64,000 nt of DNA from Micromonospora sp. WMMA1363 (GCF_030345795.1 NZ_JAUALB010000001.1:4456001-4520000); one strand, 5' to 3'. Positions 24,057 through 33,256 are shown, counted from the stretch's first letter. The notes: generated by a model not told the origin, from the letters alone. Translations and numbers: made by a program.

Positions 24057-25550
24057 ATGGCGGAACCCCGAATCGTGGACGTGGTTGTTGTCGGGCTCGG
24101 TGTCGGCGGGGAGGAGGTGGCCGGCCGGCTCGCCGAGGCCGGGCTGAGCGTCGTCGGCGTCGAGCGGAGCCTGGTCGGCGGCGAGTGCCCGTACTGGGGA
24201 TGTGTCCCGAGCAAGATGATGATCCGGGCGGCGAACGCGATCGCCGAGGCCCGGCGGGTCGACGGCCTCGCCGGGACGGCCCAGGTCCACCCCGACTGGG
24301 CCCCGGTGGCGAAGCGGATCCGCGCGGAGGCCACCGACGCCTGGGACGACCGGGTGGCGGTGGAGCGGTTCGTCGGCAAGGGGGGCCAATTCGTCCGGGG
24401 CAGCGGGCGGCTCGACGGGCCGGGCCGGGTCCGCGTCGACGACCAGGTCTTCCAGGCCCGGCACGGAATCGTCCTCGGCACCGGCACCCGACCGTCCGTC
24501 CCGCCGGTCGAAGGGCTGGCGGACACCCCGTACTGGACGAACCACCAGGCGACCGAGGTCGAGGAACTGCCGGAGTCGCTCTTGGTGCTGGGCGGCGGCG
24601 CGATCGGGCTGGAGCTGGCGCAGGTCTTCGCCCGGTTCGGTGTCCGGGTCACCCTGGTCGAGGCGCTGGACCGGGTGCTCGCGGTCGAGGAGCCGGAGGC
24701 GTCCGAGGTGGCCGCCGCAGCGCTACGCGCCGACGGCGTGCAGATCCACACCGGAGTGACCGCCGAGCGCGTCGACCACGACGGGCGGCGGTTCACCCTG
24801 CGTGCCGGTGGGACGGCGTACACCGGTGACCGACTGCTGGTGGTGACCGGCCGCCGGGCGCACCTCGACGAGCTGGGCCTGGAGACCGTCGGCGACGAGC
24901 TGGGCCTGGAAACCGTCGGCGTCCGCGCCGACCACCGCTACCTCCCGGTCGACGACCGGCTGCGGGTCACCGACGGAGTCTGGGCGGTCGGCGACGTCAC
25001 CGGCGAGGGGGCCTTCACCCACGTCGCCATGTACCAGGCCGGCATCGTCGTCGCGGATCTACTCGACCGCGTCCGGCACGCCGACAGCAGGCCGGACGCC
25101 AGCGGCACCGCCAGCGTGACGGGCGGGGCGATGGGCGCGGCGAGCACGCCCGCCGTGACCGGGTCGAGCGGCTCGGCCGGGACCGTCCCACGGGCCGACT
25201 ACCGGGCGCTGCCCCGGGTCACCTTCACCGACCCGGAGGTCGGTGCGGTCGGGCTCACGGAGCGACAGGCCCGCGAGCGGGGGCTCAACGTGCAGGTCGG
25301 GGTGGCGCAGCTCGGCTCGTCGGCACGCGGTTGGATCCACCGGGCGGACGGCCTCATCAAGCTGGTGGTGGACGCGGACCAAGGGGTACTGGTCGGCGGT
25401 ACCTCGGTCGGGCCGGCTGGCGGTGAGGTGCTCTCGGCGCTGGTGGTCGCCGTGCACGCGGCCGTGCCATTGGCCCAGCTCCGCGACATGATCTACGCGT
25501 ACCCGACCTTCCACCGAGCCATCTCGGAGGCCCTGCGCGACCTGAGTTAG
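24057..25550 (+). CDS. Pyridine nucleotide-disulfide oxidoreductase (FAD-dependent, class I)
   Basis: A 497-residue flavoprotein of the dihydrolipoamide dehydrogenase/mercuric reductase type. It has the FAD motif VVVGLGVGGEEVAGRL, the redox-active pair in GGECPYWGCVPSK (CxxxxC), the NAD(P) motif LLVLGGGAIGLELAQVFARFG, the second FAD motif VWAVGDVTGEGAF and the dimer-interface histidine in YPTFHRAISEAL. No E1/E2 genes or heavy-metal genes adjoin, so substrate is open. Two oddities: a 27-bp tandem duplication (DELGLETVG twice) and a Ser/Gly/Ala/Thr-rich insert of about 35 residues after LLDRVRHADS. Its stop overlaps the convergent crotonase gene by four bases. Confidence 0.85.
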   Translation: MAEPRIVDVVVVGLGVGGEEVAGRLAEAGLSVVGVERSLVGGECPYWGCVPSKMMIRAANAIAEARRVDGLAGTAQVHPDWAPVAKRIRAEATDAWDDRVAVERFVGKGGQFVRGSGRLDGPGRVRVDDQVFQARHGIVLGTGTRPSVPPVEGLADTPYWTNHQATEVEELPESLLVLGGGAIGLELAQVFARFGVRVTLVEALDRVLAVEEPEASEVAAAALRADGVQIHTGVTAERVDHDGRRFTLRAGGTAYTGDRLLVVTGRRAHLDELGLETVGDELGLETVGVRADHRYLPVDDRLRVTDGVWAVGDVTGEGAFTHVAMYQAGIVVADLLDRVRHADSRPDASGTASVTGGAMGAASTPAVTGSSGSAGTVPRADYRALPRVTFTDPEVGAVGLTERQARERGLNVQVGVAQLGSSARGWIHRADGLIKLVVDADQGVLVGGTSVGPAGGEVLSALVVAVHAAVPLAQLRDMIYAYPTFHRAISEALRDLS

Positions 25551-26314
25551 GCGGGTGCGCCGTGCCGGCCGGCACCAGCGGCGAACCGCGCCGCCCCGGC
25601 CCGCGCGTCTGCGGCCAGCGACTCCGTCCCGTACGCCAGCTCAGCGGCCAGCGCCTCGGCCTCCGGGAGTGCCGCCGCGGCGAGCACCGACGCCCGGTCG
25701 TTGCGCAGACAGGTCTGCGGGTACCGGGCGATCTCGGCCGCCAGGCGCTCGGCCGCCAGCCGCGCCGTACCGGGTGCGACGACCCGGTTCACCAACCCCA
25801 TGGCGTACGCCTCGTCGGCCGGCACCGGGCGGCCGGTCAGGATGAGGTCCATCGCCCGGCTCTCGCCGATCAGCCGGGGCAGCCGGACGGTGCCACCGTC
25901 GATCAGCGGTACACCCCAGCGCCGGCAGAAGACCCCGAGCACCGCGTCGCCCTCGGCGACGCGCAGGTCGCACCAGAGCGCCAGTTCGAGGCCGCCGGCG
26001 ACCGCGTAGCCGGAGACGGCCGCGATCACCGGCTTGGACAGCACCATCCGCGTCGGGCCCATCGGTCCGTCCCCGTCCGGCTCGACACGGTTGCCGCGCG
26101 GGGTGCCGATCGCCTTCAGGTCCGCTCCGGCGCAGAATGTGCCGCCGGCCCCCCACAGCACCGCCACCGCCGCGTCCGGATCGGCGTCGAAGGCACGGAA
26201 CGCGTCAGCCAGGGCCCGCGCGGTCGGACCGTCCACGGCGTTGCGTGCCGCCGGCCGGTCCAGAATCACCGTGGTCACCGCTCCGGAACGTTCGACGCGT
26301 ACCCCCACGTGCAC
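25547..26314 (-). CDS. Enoyl-CoA hydratase/isomerase (crotonase family)
   Basis: A 255-residue crotonase-fold enzyme. TFCAGADLKAIG and GYAVAGGLELALWCDLRV form the oxyanion hole; VFCRRWGVPLIDGGTVRLPR is the usual place of the catalytic Glu, here replaced by a W/G-rich version, so its reaction may not be classical hydration. The start is a GTG at 26314. It is convergent with the flavoprotein gene and 104 bases from the divergent bluB. Substrate unknown. Confidence 0.82.
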   Translation of the reverse strand: MHVGVRVERSGAVTTVILDRPAARNAVDGPTARALADAFRAFDADPDAAVAVLWGAGGTFCAGADLKAIGTPRGNRVEPDGDGPMGPTRMVLSKPVIAAVSGYAVAGGLELALWCDLRVAEGDAVLGVFCRRWGVPLIDGGTVRLPRLIGESRAMDLILTGRPVPADEAYAMGLVNRVVAPGTARLAAERLAAEIARYPQTCLRNDRASVLAAAALPEAEALAAELAYGTESLAADARAGAARFAAGAGRHGAPA

Positions 26315-26418
26315 AGCATGCCCCCGGCGGTGCCGGCGCGCCAGCCGCGGTCCGGATGCATGATCATGTGTGGTGGTTGTGTCCCGCGACCCGCGGGCGA
26401 GTCAGCGGGAGTCTGCCC

Positions 26419-27051
26419 ATGGATCTGTACGACGCCATCCACCACCGCCGGGACGTCCGGGCGCAGTTCACCGGGGCGCCGGTGCCGGACGAGGTGCTGC
26501 ACCGGGTGCTCGCGTCGGCCCACGCCGCGCCGAGCGTCGGCCACTCCCAGCCGTGGGACTTCATCCTGGTGCGCGACCCGGAACTGCGCCGGCGCTTCCA
26601 CGAGCACGTCAGCGCCGAGCGGCAGGTGTTCGCCGCCACGCTCGACGTGGCGGCGGCGGAGCGGTTCGCGCACATCAAGATCGACGGTGTGCTGGAGTCC
26701 ACCCTGTCGGTGGTGGTCACCTACGACCACTCACGGGGCGGACCGGCGGTGCTCGGCCGGCACGCCATCGCCGACACCGGCCTCTACTCGGCCTGCCTCG
26801 CCATCCAGAACCTCTGGCTCGCCGCCACCGCCGAGGGGCTCGGCGTCGGCTGGGTCTCGTTCTACCGCGAGGAGTGGCTGGCCGACCTGCTCGGGATCCC
26901 GGCCGGGATCCGCCCGGTGGCCTGGCTCTGTCTCGGCCCGGTCACCCACCTCGAGACCGTGCCCGACCTGGTCCGGCACGGCTGGCGGCAGAAGCGCCCG
27001 CTCGCCGAGGCGATCCACACCGACCGCTGGGGCGGTGCGACTTCCGCGTGA
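26419..27051 (+). CDS. bluB: 5,6-dimethylbenzimidazole synthase
   Basis: A 210-residue nitroreductase-fold enzyme that fragments FMNH2 with oxygen to 5,6-dimethylbenzimidazole, the lower ligand of vitamin B12. The N-terminus (HHRRDVRAQFTGAPVPDEVL), the flavin-binding segment APSVGHSQPWDFILVRD and YSACLAIQNLWLAATAEGLGVGW are BluB features that separate it from ordinary nitroreductases. It starts at the ATG at 26419. No other cobalamin gene is adjacent; it is about 7 kb from the B12-binding MerR regulator. No cobalamin riboswitch could be recognised upstream. Confidence 0.85.
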   Translation: MDLYDAIHHRRDVRAQFTGAPVPDEVLHRVLASAHAAPSVGHSQPWDFILVRDPELRRRFHEHVSAERQVFAATLDVAAAERFAHIKIDGVLESTLSVVVTYDHSRGGPAVLGRHAIADTGLYSACLAIQNLWLAATAEGLGVGWVSFYREEWLADLLGIPAGIRPVAWLCLGPVTHLETVPDLVRHGWRQKRPLAEAIHTDRWGGATSA

Positions 27052-27127
27052 GCGACGGCTGGCAGCCGATCGTGGCCATGCTGCCGCAACGCAGGGCAGG
27101 TCGAAGACGGTCGCCCGTACGGAGGAA

Positions 27128-28285
27128 TCAGTCGCGACGGTGTCGACCCGCCGGAAGCTCCCGCGGGTGACCGCCCGCGGCGGCACCACGGTCCACGCCG
27201 GTGCGTGCATCCGCCGGTCGTCGGCGCAGGCCGAGCGCCGCGCCGATCTGCGCGCCGATGATGCTCGACACGGCGAGGATCGCCGACACCGCGAGCGGCC
27301 GGTTGACCCGATCGGGTTCGCCGGGCCGGGCCGCGCCGACGACCACCACCGGACCGTTCGGTGCAGCCTTCGTCGGTGACCCGGCCGGCGTCCCGGTGCT
27401 GATGCCGTCGGTCGCCGGCGCCGACCCGGGAGGTGGCTGGGGTGTCGGGCGGGCGGTGCGGCGGTTTGCGTCCCCGGCCTGCCCGGTGGCCGCCAGCCGG
27501 CCGACGGCGTGTGGGCGGGCACCGCGGTCCTCGGCCTCGGCCGGCAGCCGCAGCAACTGTCCCGGGTGGATCCGGTCCGGGTCGCCCAGCCGGTTCAGCC
27601 GGGCGAGCGTCCGGTACTCGCCGAAGCTGTCCAGGTACCGCTCGGCGATCGACCCGAGATGGTCGCCCTTCGCCACCTGGTAGACCGGGGCCCCGCGGTC
27701 CGGGTCGGTGCGCCCGGCCGTGGACCGCGGCGTGCCGGGTGCCGGGTCGGCGTCCTCGGTCCCGGCCGCAGACGCCGGCCCGCCCGGTGCGGCGAGGGCT
27801 GTACCGGTCAGCCCGGGCCAGCCGAGCGGCGCGGTGTGAGCCGAAGCGGCGGCGGGCGGGCTCAGCGGCATGGCGGCGGCCGACGGGCCGGTGACCGCCG
27901 CGGCGCCCGCCGCCGCCGGGCTGGCCGTCAGGATCAGTGCTACCGACCCGACCAACGCGGCGGCGGCCCGTTGCTGCCGGCGCATCCCGGGCAGTCGGGG
28001 CGTGGGTCGACGCAGCGCCAACGCGCCCAGCTCGACGAGGACCGACAGGGCGAAGCTGGTCCAGCCCGCCCAGCCCACCAGCGCGAGCGCCCGCAGGAAG
28101 AGCTGGCCGTCGTCGCGGCTGGTCAGCATCGCGCCGACCTCGGCCAGGGTGGGCACCTGTTCCGGCAGCGGGTTGCCGGCGAGCGCGAACAGCGCCACCG
28201 GCGCGCCGACCAGCAGCGCGCCGAGCAGGATGCACCCGCCGAACCCGGTGAGAATCCGTTGGACGGTTCGAGCCGGTGTGGCCAT
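27128..28285 (-). CDS. LysM-domain membrane protein at the end of the tad operon
   Basis: A 385-residue protein with three or four membrane segments: VQRILTGFGGCILLGALLVG, FLRALALVGWAGWTSFALSV and AAAALVGSVALILTASPAAA in the first 135 residues, and one near residue 340 (LAVSAILAVSSIIGAQIGAA). Between them is an outside-facing Ala/Pro linker and one LysM repeat (YQVAKGDHLGSIAERYLDSF to HPGQLLRLP) that should bind peptidoglycan. It is last gene of the minus-strand pilus run, 14 bases after the preceding gene, and may anchor the pilus machine to the wall. Function inferred from domain and place. Confidence 0.75.
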   Translation of the reverse strand: MATPARTVQRILTGFGGCILLGALLVGAPVALFALAGNPLPEQVPTLAEVGAMLTSRDDGQLFLRALALVGWAGWTSFALSVLVELGALALRRPTPRLPGMRRQQRAAAALVGSVALILTASPAAAGAAAVTGPSAAAMPLSPPAAASAHTAPLGWPGLTGTALAAPGGPASAAGTEDADPAPGTPRSTAGRTDPDRGAPVYQVAKGDHLGSIAERYLDSFGEYRTLARLNRLGDPDRIHPGQLLRLPAEAEDRGARPHAVGRLAATGQAGDANRRTARPTPQPPPGSAPATDGISTGTPAGSPTKAAPNGPVVVVGAARPGEPDRVNRPLAVSAILAVSSIIGAQIGAALGLRRRPADARTGVDRGAAAGGHPRELPAGRHRRD

Positions 28286-28299
28286 GGTTGCCTTCCTTC

Positions 28300-28773
28300 C
28301 TACAGCGCCCCGGTGAGCGCTCGGGCGGTCGCCTCGCCGGAGACGGTCACGGTGTCGTCGAATCCGACGAGGCCGAGTAGGGACCTCTGGTAGGTGACGG
28401 TGACGCGGACCCGGACGACGGTCTCCCCGTCGACGACCGGAAAGGTGACCGAGTGGCTGGCGGCACCGGCCGCGCCCAGGTAGGCGGCCACGGCGCGGCG
28501 CGCCTGCGGCTCGTCGATCCGTTTCGGCCCGCCCTCAATCGCGCTGGCCCGGTCGATCGACTGGCCACCGGCCCGGGCCGCCTCGGCGGCGAGGTTGTCG
28601 GCCCGCTGCAGCGAGCGCAGCTGCCCCGCGCCGTCGAAGGCGAGCGCGATGACCGCGAGGATGCCCACGGCGGCGACCGCGAGGAACACGCTGACCCGGC
28701 CGGTGTCGGGACCGACGCGTCGTGCGGCGGGGGCATCCTCGACGTCCCGCCGCCGCTTGCCGGCGGCGGTCAT
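28300..28773 (-). CDS. TadG/TadE-like pseudopilin-family protein
   Basis: A 157-residue protein with a cytoplasmic Arg-rich N-terminus, one hydrophobic segment (VSVFLAVAAVGILAVIALAF) and an outside domain with ADNLAAEAARAGGQSID, the usual TadE/TadG post-membrane helix. It would be assembled with or beside the Flp pilus. It overlaps the next upstream gene by four bases (28770-28773). Family placement is from the prepilin-like N-terminus and position. Confidence 0.7.
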   Translation of the reverse strand: MTAAGKRRRDVEDAPAARRVGPDTGRVSVFLAVAAVGILAVIALAFDGAGQLRSLQRADNLAAEAARAGGQSIDRASAIEGGPKRIDEPQARRAVAAYLGAAGAASHSVTFPVVDGETVVRVRVTVTYQRSLLGLVGFDDTVTVSGEATARALTGAL

Positions 28774-29231
28774 CCACGGCTCCGGTAGCGGTCCAGCGGC
28801 GAGGTGAAGTCCGCCGTCACCTGCTTTCCGGTGGGCATGCCGGGCACCACGGGCAGTCGCAGCTCGGACAGGTCGACGGCGCAGGAGATCCGGACAGTGA
28901 CCGAGGCGTCCCGGCCGACCGGGCTGCGGAATGCTGCGTCCAGGCTGGTCACATGGCCGTCCACAACACCGCTGAAGGTGACCGCCGGCCTGCCGGTGCA
29001 GTCGAGCCCGCGCCAGTCGAGCTGTCGGACGGCCGCGTTCTCGGCCGCCCGCCGGGCGGTGGCCGAGTCGCGGGAGATGGAGGCGGCGCGCGCCGCGTCG
29101 TGGGCCGCGGTGTCGACGGCTTCGGCAGCCACCGCGGTCCGCCCCGCGACGCCGGCCAGTACGAGCAGCGCGATGAAGGCCGGTGCGAGGATCGCCACCT
29201 CGACCGAGACGGAACCTCGGTCCGCGCTCAT
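28770..29231 (-). CDS. TadE-family pseudopilin
   Basis: A 153-residue protein starting MSADRGSVSVEVAILAPAFI, the TadE signature: Gly followed by S-x-S-V-E and a hydrophobic stretch (IALLVLAGVAGRTAVAAEAV). The prepilin peptidase would cut after the Gly. The outside domain has one Cys pair (LDCTG and ISCAVD). The ATG at 29231 overlaps the stop of the upstream TadE gene by four bases, and its own stop overlaps the next gene. Confidence 0.8.
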   Translation of the reverse strand: MSADRGSVSVEVAILAPAFIALLVLAGVAGRTAVAAEAVDTAAHDAARAASISRDSATARRAAENAAVRQLDWRGLDCTGRPAVTFSGVVDGHVTSLDAAFRSPVGRDASVTVRISCAVDLSELRLPVVPGMPTGKQVTADFTSPLDRYRSRG

Positions 29232-29680
29232 GGCGTCGTCCACCGCTCCACCGTCCCGTGTGCGCTCTGCCGTACCGGGAAGTCGACCCCGGGGACGACG
29301 GAGAGCGAGCGACCGCGGACCGTGCAGGTCACCTCGGTAGCGATGGTCTGGCAACCTGGCCCCGGGGAGTCCCAGTCGACCAGCCAGCCACCAGCCGCCG
29401 CCAGGAACCGCCGCGCCCGGGCTTCGCCGGCGCCCGCGGGGGCGTGGTGGACCCGTTGCGCGTTGACCGCGCTCTGCGCCGCGTTCAACGCTGTCGACCG
29501 GGCGACGAACCAGGCCGCGACCTGGATCGACCCGAAGAGCAGCACGAAGATCGCGGGCATTGCCACCGCCAGCTCCACCGGGTTGGCGCCGCGGTCCGTC
29601 GCGTCGATCCGCCGACGCGTGCCGCCCCACCGGGCGGGGCTTCGCACCGGGCGGCGGCCGGCGGGCAACTGTCGACACAC
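29228..29680 (-). CDS. TadE-family pseudopilin
   Basis: A 150-residue protein. The TadE core is DRGANPVELAVAMPAIFVLL followed by FGSIQVAAWFVARSTALNAA; the Gly-Ala-Asn-Pro-Val-Glu is the expected cleavage region with the +5-like Glu. The outside domain has two Cys (PGCQTIATEVTCTV). The N-terminal 30 Arg-rich residues from the start at 29680 may be partly untranslated. Coupled by a four-base overlap to the following TadE gene. Confidence 0.78.
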   Translation of the reverse strand: MCRQLPAGRRPVRSPARWGGTRRRIDATDRGANPVELAVAMPAIFVLLFGSIQVAAWFVARSTALNAAQSAVNAQRVHHAPAGAGEARARRFLAAAGGWLVDWDSPGPGCQTIATEVTCTVRGRSLSVVPGVDFPVRQSAHGTVERWTTP

Positions 29681-29684
29681 CGGA

Positions 29685-29879
29685 TCAGGGCGCGGTCGGG
29701 ACGGCGTTCATCCAGTCTTCCGCCCGGTTCTTGACCAGGAGGGTGACCGCGAGTGCGGCCGTGACCAGACCGAAGATGATTACTGCGGTGGGGACGGGGC
29801 TGTCCCCCCGCTCACCGTCGCGGCGCAGCGCGGCGAGGCGTGTGACCAGCGCGACGTGCAGGTACGTGAGCAGTGGCAT
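29685..29879 (-). CDS. Small Flp-pilin-like membrane protein
   Basis: A 64-residue protein starting MPLLTYLHVALVTRL with a charged stretch (RRDGERGDSPVPTAVIIFGL) and one membrane helix VIIFGLVTAALAVTLLVKNR. The position between the TadC and TadE genes and the size are those of the major Flp pilin or its partner, although the classic pilin cleavage motif (G-x-T-x-x-E-Y) is missing and S-P-V-P stands in its place. The ATG at 29879 has GGAGA a few bases upstream. Called Flp-like from context. Confidence 0.65.
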   Translation of the reverse strand: MPLLTYLHVALVTRLAALRRDGERGDSPVPTAVIIFGLVTAALAVTLLVKNRAEDWMNAVPTAP

Positions 29880-29905
29880 TCGAGGTCTCCTTGCCGGGGT
29901 GACTG

Positions 29906-30775
29906 TCACAGACGGGCGACGAACGGGTACATGGCGAAGGCGAGCAGAACGAAGACGAGCAGGGCACCGGGAATGTCGAGTCGACTGGTCACCCCCTCGG
30001 CCCGGGCCAGGTTGTCGGTGCGGATCTGGTCGCGCAACGCGTCGGCCCGGCTGCGCAGGGTTTCGTGCACCTGCGCACCCTCGTCGCCGGAGGAGCGCAT
30101 GATGGCGCCGACGTCACCGAGTTCCGGGATGCCGATGCGGCCGGCCAGTTCCCGCAGCTCCTCCCAGGGCGAGTGCATCTGGAGCTGGGCGATCCGCAGC
30201 GCCTCCCGGATCCGGTCGAAGACCCAGCCGTCGCAGATCTCCGCCGCCCGTTCCAGCGACTGCACCGGGCCGTGTGCAGCGGAGAGCTGTAACGCCACCA
30301 AGTCGAGGTAGGTGCAGACGGCCGCCCGGAACTCCTCCCGGGCGGCGTCGGCCTTCGCCAGCATCGCGCGGTGCGCGAGCAGCGCGCACACCAGCGCCAG
30401 GCCCAGGCTGGCCAGCACCGGTACGCTCACCGGCAATCGCACCCCCAGCACGGCGAGTGCGACCGCGAACAGGCTCGGCGAGGCGAGCCCGATCAGGGCG
30501 CTGAGTAGCAGGGACAGCGCGTACTGCTCCGGCGTCCGGTCGAGCAGGGCGAGCCGCTGGTGCGGCGGCCGCAGCCAGCGAGCGAGCCCGGTCAGCCACT
30601 CCAGCCGCCGGTCGGTGGGCGCGCTCGCGCGGGAACCGGGCGGCTGGTGCAGCCGGCGCAACGCCGGCCCGAGCGCCGGGGTCGCGGGCACGAGTTCCCG
30701 GACCACCAGATACACACCAAGTCCGACGGTCGCGCCGGCGGTCACCGCGACGGCAAGCGGCCAGTTGGCGATCAT
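29906..30775 (-). CDS. tadC: TadC-like inner-membrane platform protein (type II secretion F domain)
   Basis: A 289-residue integral membrane protein with an N-terminal helix (WPLAVAVTAGATVGLGVYLV), two central helices around LLSALIGLASPSLFAVALAV and a terminal one (GALLVFVLLAFAMYPFV). The cytoplasmic T2SSF domain (YLDLVALQLSAAHGPVQSLE to RSRADALRDQIRTDNLARAE) contacts the TadA ATPase. It is the downstream partner of TadB, 52 bases away. Confidence 0.85.
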   Translation of the reverse strand: MIANWPLAVAVTAGATVGLGVYLVVRELVPATPALGPALRRLHQPPGSRASAPTDRRLEWLTGLARWLRPPHQRLALLDRTPEQYALSLLLSALIGLASPSLFAVALAVLGVRLPVSVPVLASLGLALVCALLAHRAMLAKADAAREEFRAAVCTYLDLVALQLSAAHGPVQSLERAAEICDGWVFDRIREALRIAQLQMHSPWEELRELAGRIGIPELGDVGAIMRSSGDEGAQVHETLRSRADALRDQIRTDNLARAEGVTSRLDIPGALLVFVLLAFAMYPFVARL

Positions 30776-30827
30776 CGAAGCTTCCTCTCCCGCACGACCG
30801 CGGCGCCCGCAAGCTCACCCCGGGCCC

Positions 30828-31736
30828 TCACGCGACCACCTCCAGCGGATCGGGGGCGGGCAGGAAGCGGGCCGGCCGCTGCGGCTGGCTCATCGCGCGC
30901 ACCCAGGCCAGCAGGGCGATGAAGGCCGCGCCGAGCACCGCCATGACAAGCTGTCCGACTCCGGTGCCGTACGGGCGGATGTAGTCGGTGTTCAGCAGGC
31001 CGTACGCGATCACGACAAGGGTCATGCCAGTGAGGAACCGGACCGCGAACCGGGGCTGGGTACGCTTGGCCTCGACCTCCCGACGGGTGGCGACCTCGGC
31101 CGCCGCGGCCGACGCGATCGAGCCGAGTACGTCGCCGAGGCGCTCACCCCGGTCGCTCAGGTGCAGGATCAGCGCCGCCACCACCTGGTCGCACACCGGG
31201 TCACCGATCTCGTCGGCGAAGGCCAGCAGGGCGGGGCGGGCCAGCCAGCCGGCCTGGAGCCGGGCGGCGAGCAACCGCACCTCCTCCTGGATCTCCTCCG
31301 GCACGGTGGCGACAGTGCCGGTGATCGCGGCCTGGAGCCCCTGCCCGGTGGCCGAGACGTCCTTGAGTCGACGGGTCCACTCACCGACCGCTTCGATCCG
31401 GGCGATGGCCCGCTGCTCGGCCCTGCCGACGGAGAAGAGCCAGGGCGTGCCCGGCACCGCCACGGCGACCAGCAGGCCGACGACCGGAAGCCCGGTCACC
31501 AGGAAGGCCAGTGCGCCGGCCAACACCGCCCCGGCCAGCATCGTCCGGTGGGCTCGCTGCTCGCGGGGGGTCATCCCGGAGCCGCGCCAGAGCCGGCCGA
31601 GCCCCCGCCCGGCTCGGGGTGCCCGTCCCGCCGGCGGGCGGGTGCCGACGATCGCGGCGATGGCCAGCAGCAGCCCGGCCACGCAGGCGGCCCCGGAGGC
31701 CACCGCGACGAGTTCGACATCGACCACCGTGCTCAT
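30828..31736 (-). CDS. tadB: TadB-like inner-membrane platform protein (type II secretion F domain)
   Basis: A 302-residue membrane protein: N-terminal helix VASGAACVAGLLLAIAAIVG, central pair AGAVLAGALAFLVTGLPVVG, then the cytoplasmic T2SSF domain (DVSATGQGLQAAITGTVATV to VEAKRTQPRFAVRF) and two terminal helices. The ATG at 31736 overlaps the tadA stop by four bases, so stoichiometry with the ATPase is coupled. Confidence 0.85.
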   Translation of the reverse strand: MSTVVDVELVAVASGAACVAGLLLAIAAIVGTRPPAGRAPRAGRGLGRLWRGSGMTPREQRAHRTMLAGAVLAGALAFLVTGLPVVGLLVAVAVPGTPWLFSVGRAEQRAIARIEAVGEWTRRLKDVSATGQGLQAAITGTVATVPEEIQEEVRLLAARLQAGWLARPALLAFADEIGDPVCDQVVAALILHLSDRGERLGDVLGSIASAAAAEVATRREVEAKRTQPRFAVRFLTGMTLVVIAYGLLNTDYIRPYGTGVGQLVMAVLGAAFIALLAWVRAMSQPQRPARFLPAPDPLEVVA

Positions 31737-33256
31737 CGCCGGCCCAGCCGGGTCTGCCGCGGCCGCCGCCACGCCCCGGTCCCCGCCTCGACCCACCGGC
31801 TCAGCAGCCGGGCGTCGTAGCCGACCCGCAGTAGTTGGGCGCGGACCCGTTCCGGTAGGTGCCTGGGGACCGCTCGGCCGTCCGGCCCCGGTTCGAAGAC
31901 CGTGGTGGTGGTGATCCGGTTTCCGTCACCGACGCCGATGACCTCCTCGACGTGCGACACGAAACGGTGCTTGCGGCCGCCGATCGCGGTCTCGTCCTCG
32001 ATGGTGACGTAGACGATCAGGTCGAGCGCGTTGCCAGCCATTCGACGGGCCTGGTCGACGGTCATCTCCCGGCCGTGTGCCAGCGCCAGCTCGATGATCC
32101 GTTCGCCGACGCCCGCCGGAGTCCGGGCGTGGATCGTGCACATCGAACCCCGGCTGGTGGTCATCGCCTGAAGCATCGGAACGATCTCCCGGGAACGGAC
32201 CTCGCCGACGATGATCCGCAGCACGCCCATCCGCAGTGACACCGGGATCAGATCGGCGATGCTGACCTCGCCGGCCGGGCGGCCGTCGGGTCCGCGCTCG
32301 CCGTGCCCCTCCCGTGCCTCGAAGCTCATCACCGCTCGGTGCCGGTGCCCACGGCGGGCAGGCAGCAACTCCCGGCTCTCCTCCAGCAGCACGTACGGCT
32401 CGTCCGGCGGGATCTCGTTCATCAGCGCCCGGATGACCGTCGTCTTGCCGGCCCCGGCGAGACCGGCGACCATGATGTTGAGCCCGGCGAGCATCGCCGC
32501 GCGGAGAAAGTCGCGCAGCAGCGGGTCGATCATCTCGTCCAGGTCGCTCCGACCGCCGGCGATGTCGTCCAGACTCACGTCGAGCGTGTTGTGCTTGCGG
32601 ATCACCGCGTACGGCCGGTGGCTGACCAGGAACACGGCGGCGAGCCGACTACCGTCGGGCAGTTGCAGGTCGAGTGTGGGCTTGGAGGTCGACAACGACC
32701 GCTCGGTGGCGCCCGCCCGACGCGCCGCCGCCTGGAGGATCTCCACCAGTTCGTCGTCGCTGTCGGCGATCGGCTCGGCCCAGTCGACGCCGCCGCCGTG
32801 CCGGGTGATGCGCACCTGGTCGCAACCGAGGATGTGCACCTCCTCGATGGACTCGTCGATCAGCAGGGTCTGGAGCCGGCCGAGACCGGCCAGTTCGGCC
32901 GTGACCTGGTCGAGCAACAGCCGCTCCTGGTCGGCCGTGATCGGCGTGCCGGCCCGGCGGACCGCGTCGGCGTACTCGGCGACGACCTCGAGCGCCAGCC
33001 GGGCCCGCTCGGTGTCCTCGGCGTCGGCGTCGAATTCCCGGCCCCGCTGCCAGCGGGTGAGCCGCTCGCTGAGCTCCCGGCGTAGCTCACGGACCACCTG
33101 AAAGTCCACTCGGGGATGCGGCGGCGGTTCCGAAGCCGCCGCGACGACCGGCACCGGGTGGTGGTGCCGGCCGTTCGGCGGGGCCAGCGGCGGCGCGATC
33201 GAGGTGGCGGTGGGCGCATGCCGGCGGGGATCGGTGGAGACCGGTTCAAACCGCAT
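31733..33256 (-). CDS. tadA: Tad pilus assembly ATPase (CpaF/TadA type)
   Basis: A 507-residue hexameric secretion ATPase powering pilus extension. After a Pro/His-rich first 50 residues comes the N-domain (ITADQERLLLDQVTAELAGL). Walker A is MVAGLAGAGKTTVIRAL, the Asp box ELLPARRGHRH region follows, Walker B is RIIVGEVRSREIVPML and the His box is CTIHARTPAGVGERI. All catalytic motifs appear intact. The ATG at 33256 overlaps the end of the TadZ-like gene by 11 bases. Confidence 0.9.
   Translation of the reverse strand: MRFEPVSTDPRRHAPTATSIAPPLAPPNGRHHHPVPVVAAASEPPPHPRVDFQVVRELRRELSERLTRWQRGREFDADAEDTERARLALEVVAEYADAVRRAGTPITADQERLLLDQVTAELAGLGRLQTLLIDESIEEVHILGCDQVRITRHGGGVDWAEPIADSDDELVEILQAAARRAGATERSLSTSKPTLDLQLPDGSRLAAVFLVSHRPYAVIRKHNTLDVSLDDIAGGRSDLDEMIDPLLRDFLRAAMLAGLNIMVAGLAGAGKTTVIRALMNEIPPDEPYVLLEESRELLPARRGHRHRAVMSFEAREGHGERGPDGRPAGEVSIADLIPVSLRMGVLRIIVGEVRSREIVPMLQAMTTSRGSMCTIHARTPAGVGERIIELALAHGREMTVDQARRMAGNALDLIVYVTIEDETAIGGRKHRFVSHVEEVIGVGDGNRITTTTVFEPGPDGRAVPRHLPERVRAQLLRVGYDARLLSRWVEAGTGAWRRPRQTRLGRR

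Noticed and set aside
26315..26418. Possible cobalamin riboswitch before bluB
   Set aside because: The gap is only 104 bases and no B12-box (GCCACTG-like) or usual conserved core was seen.
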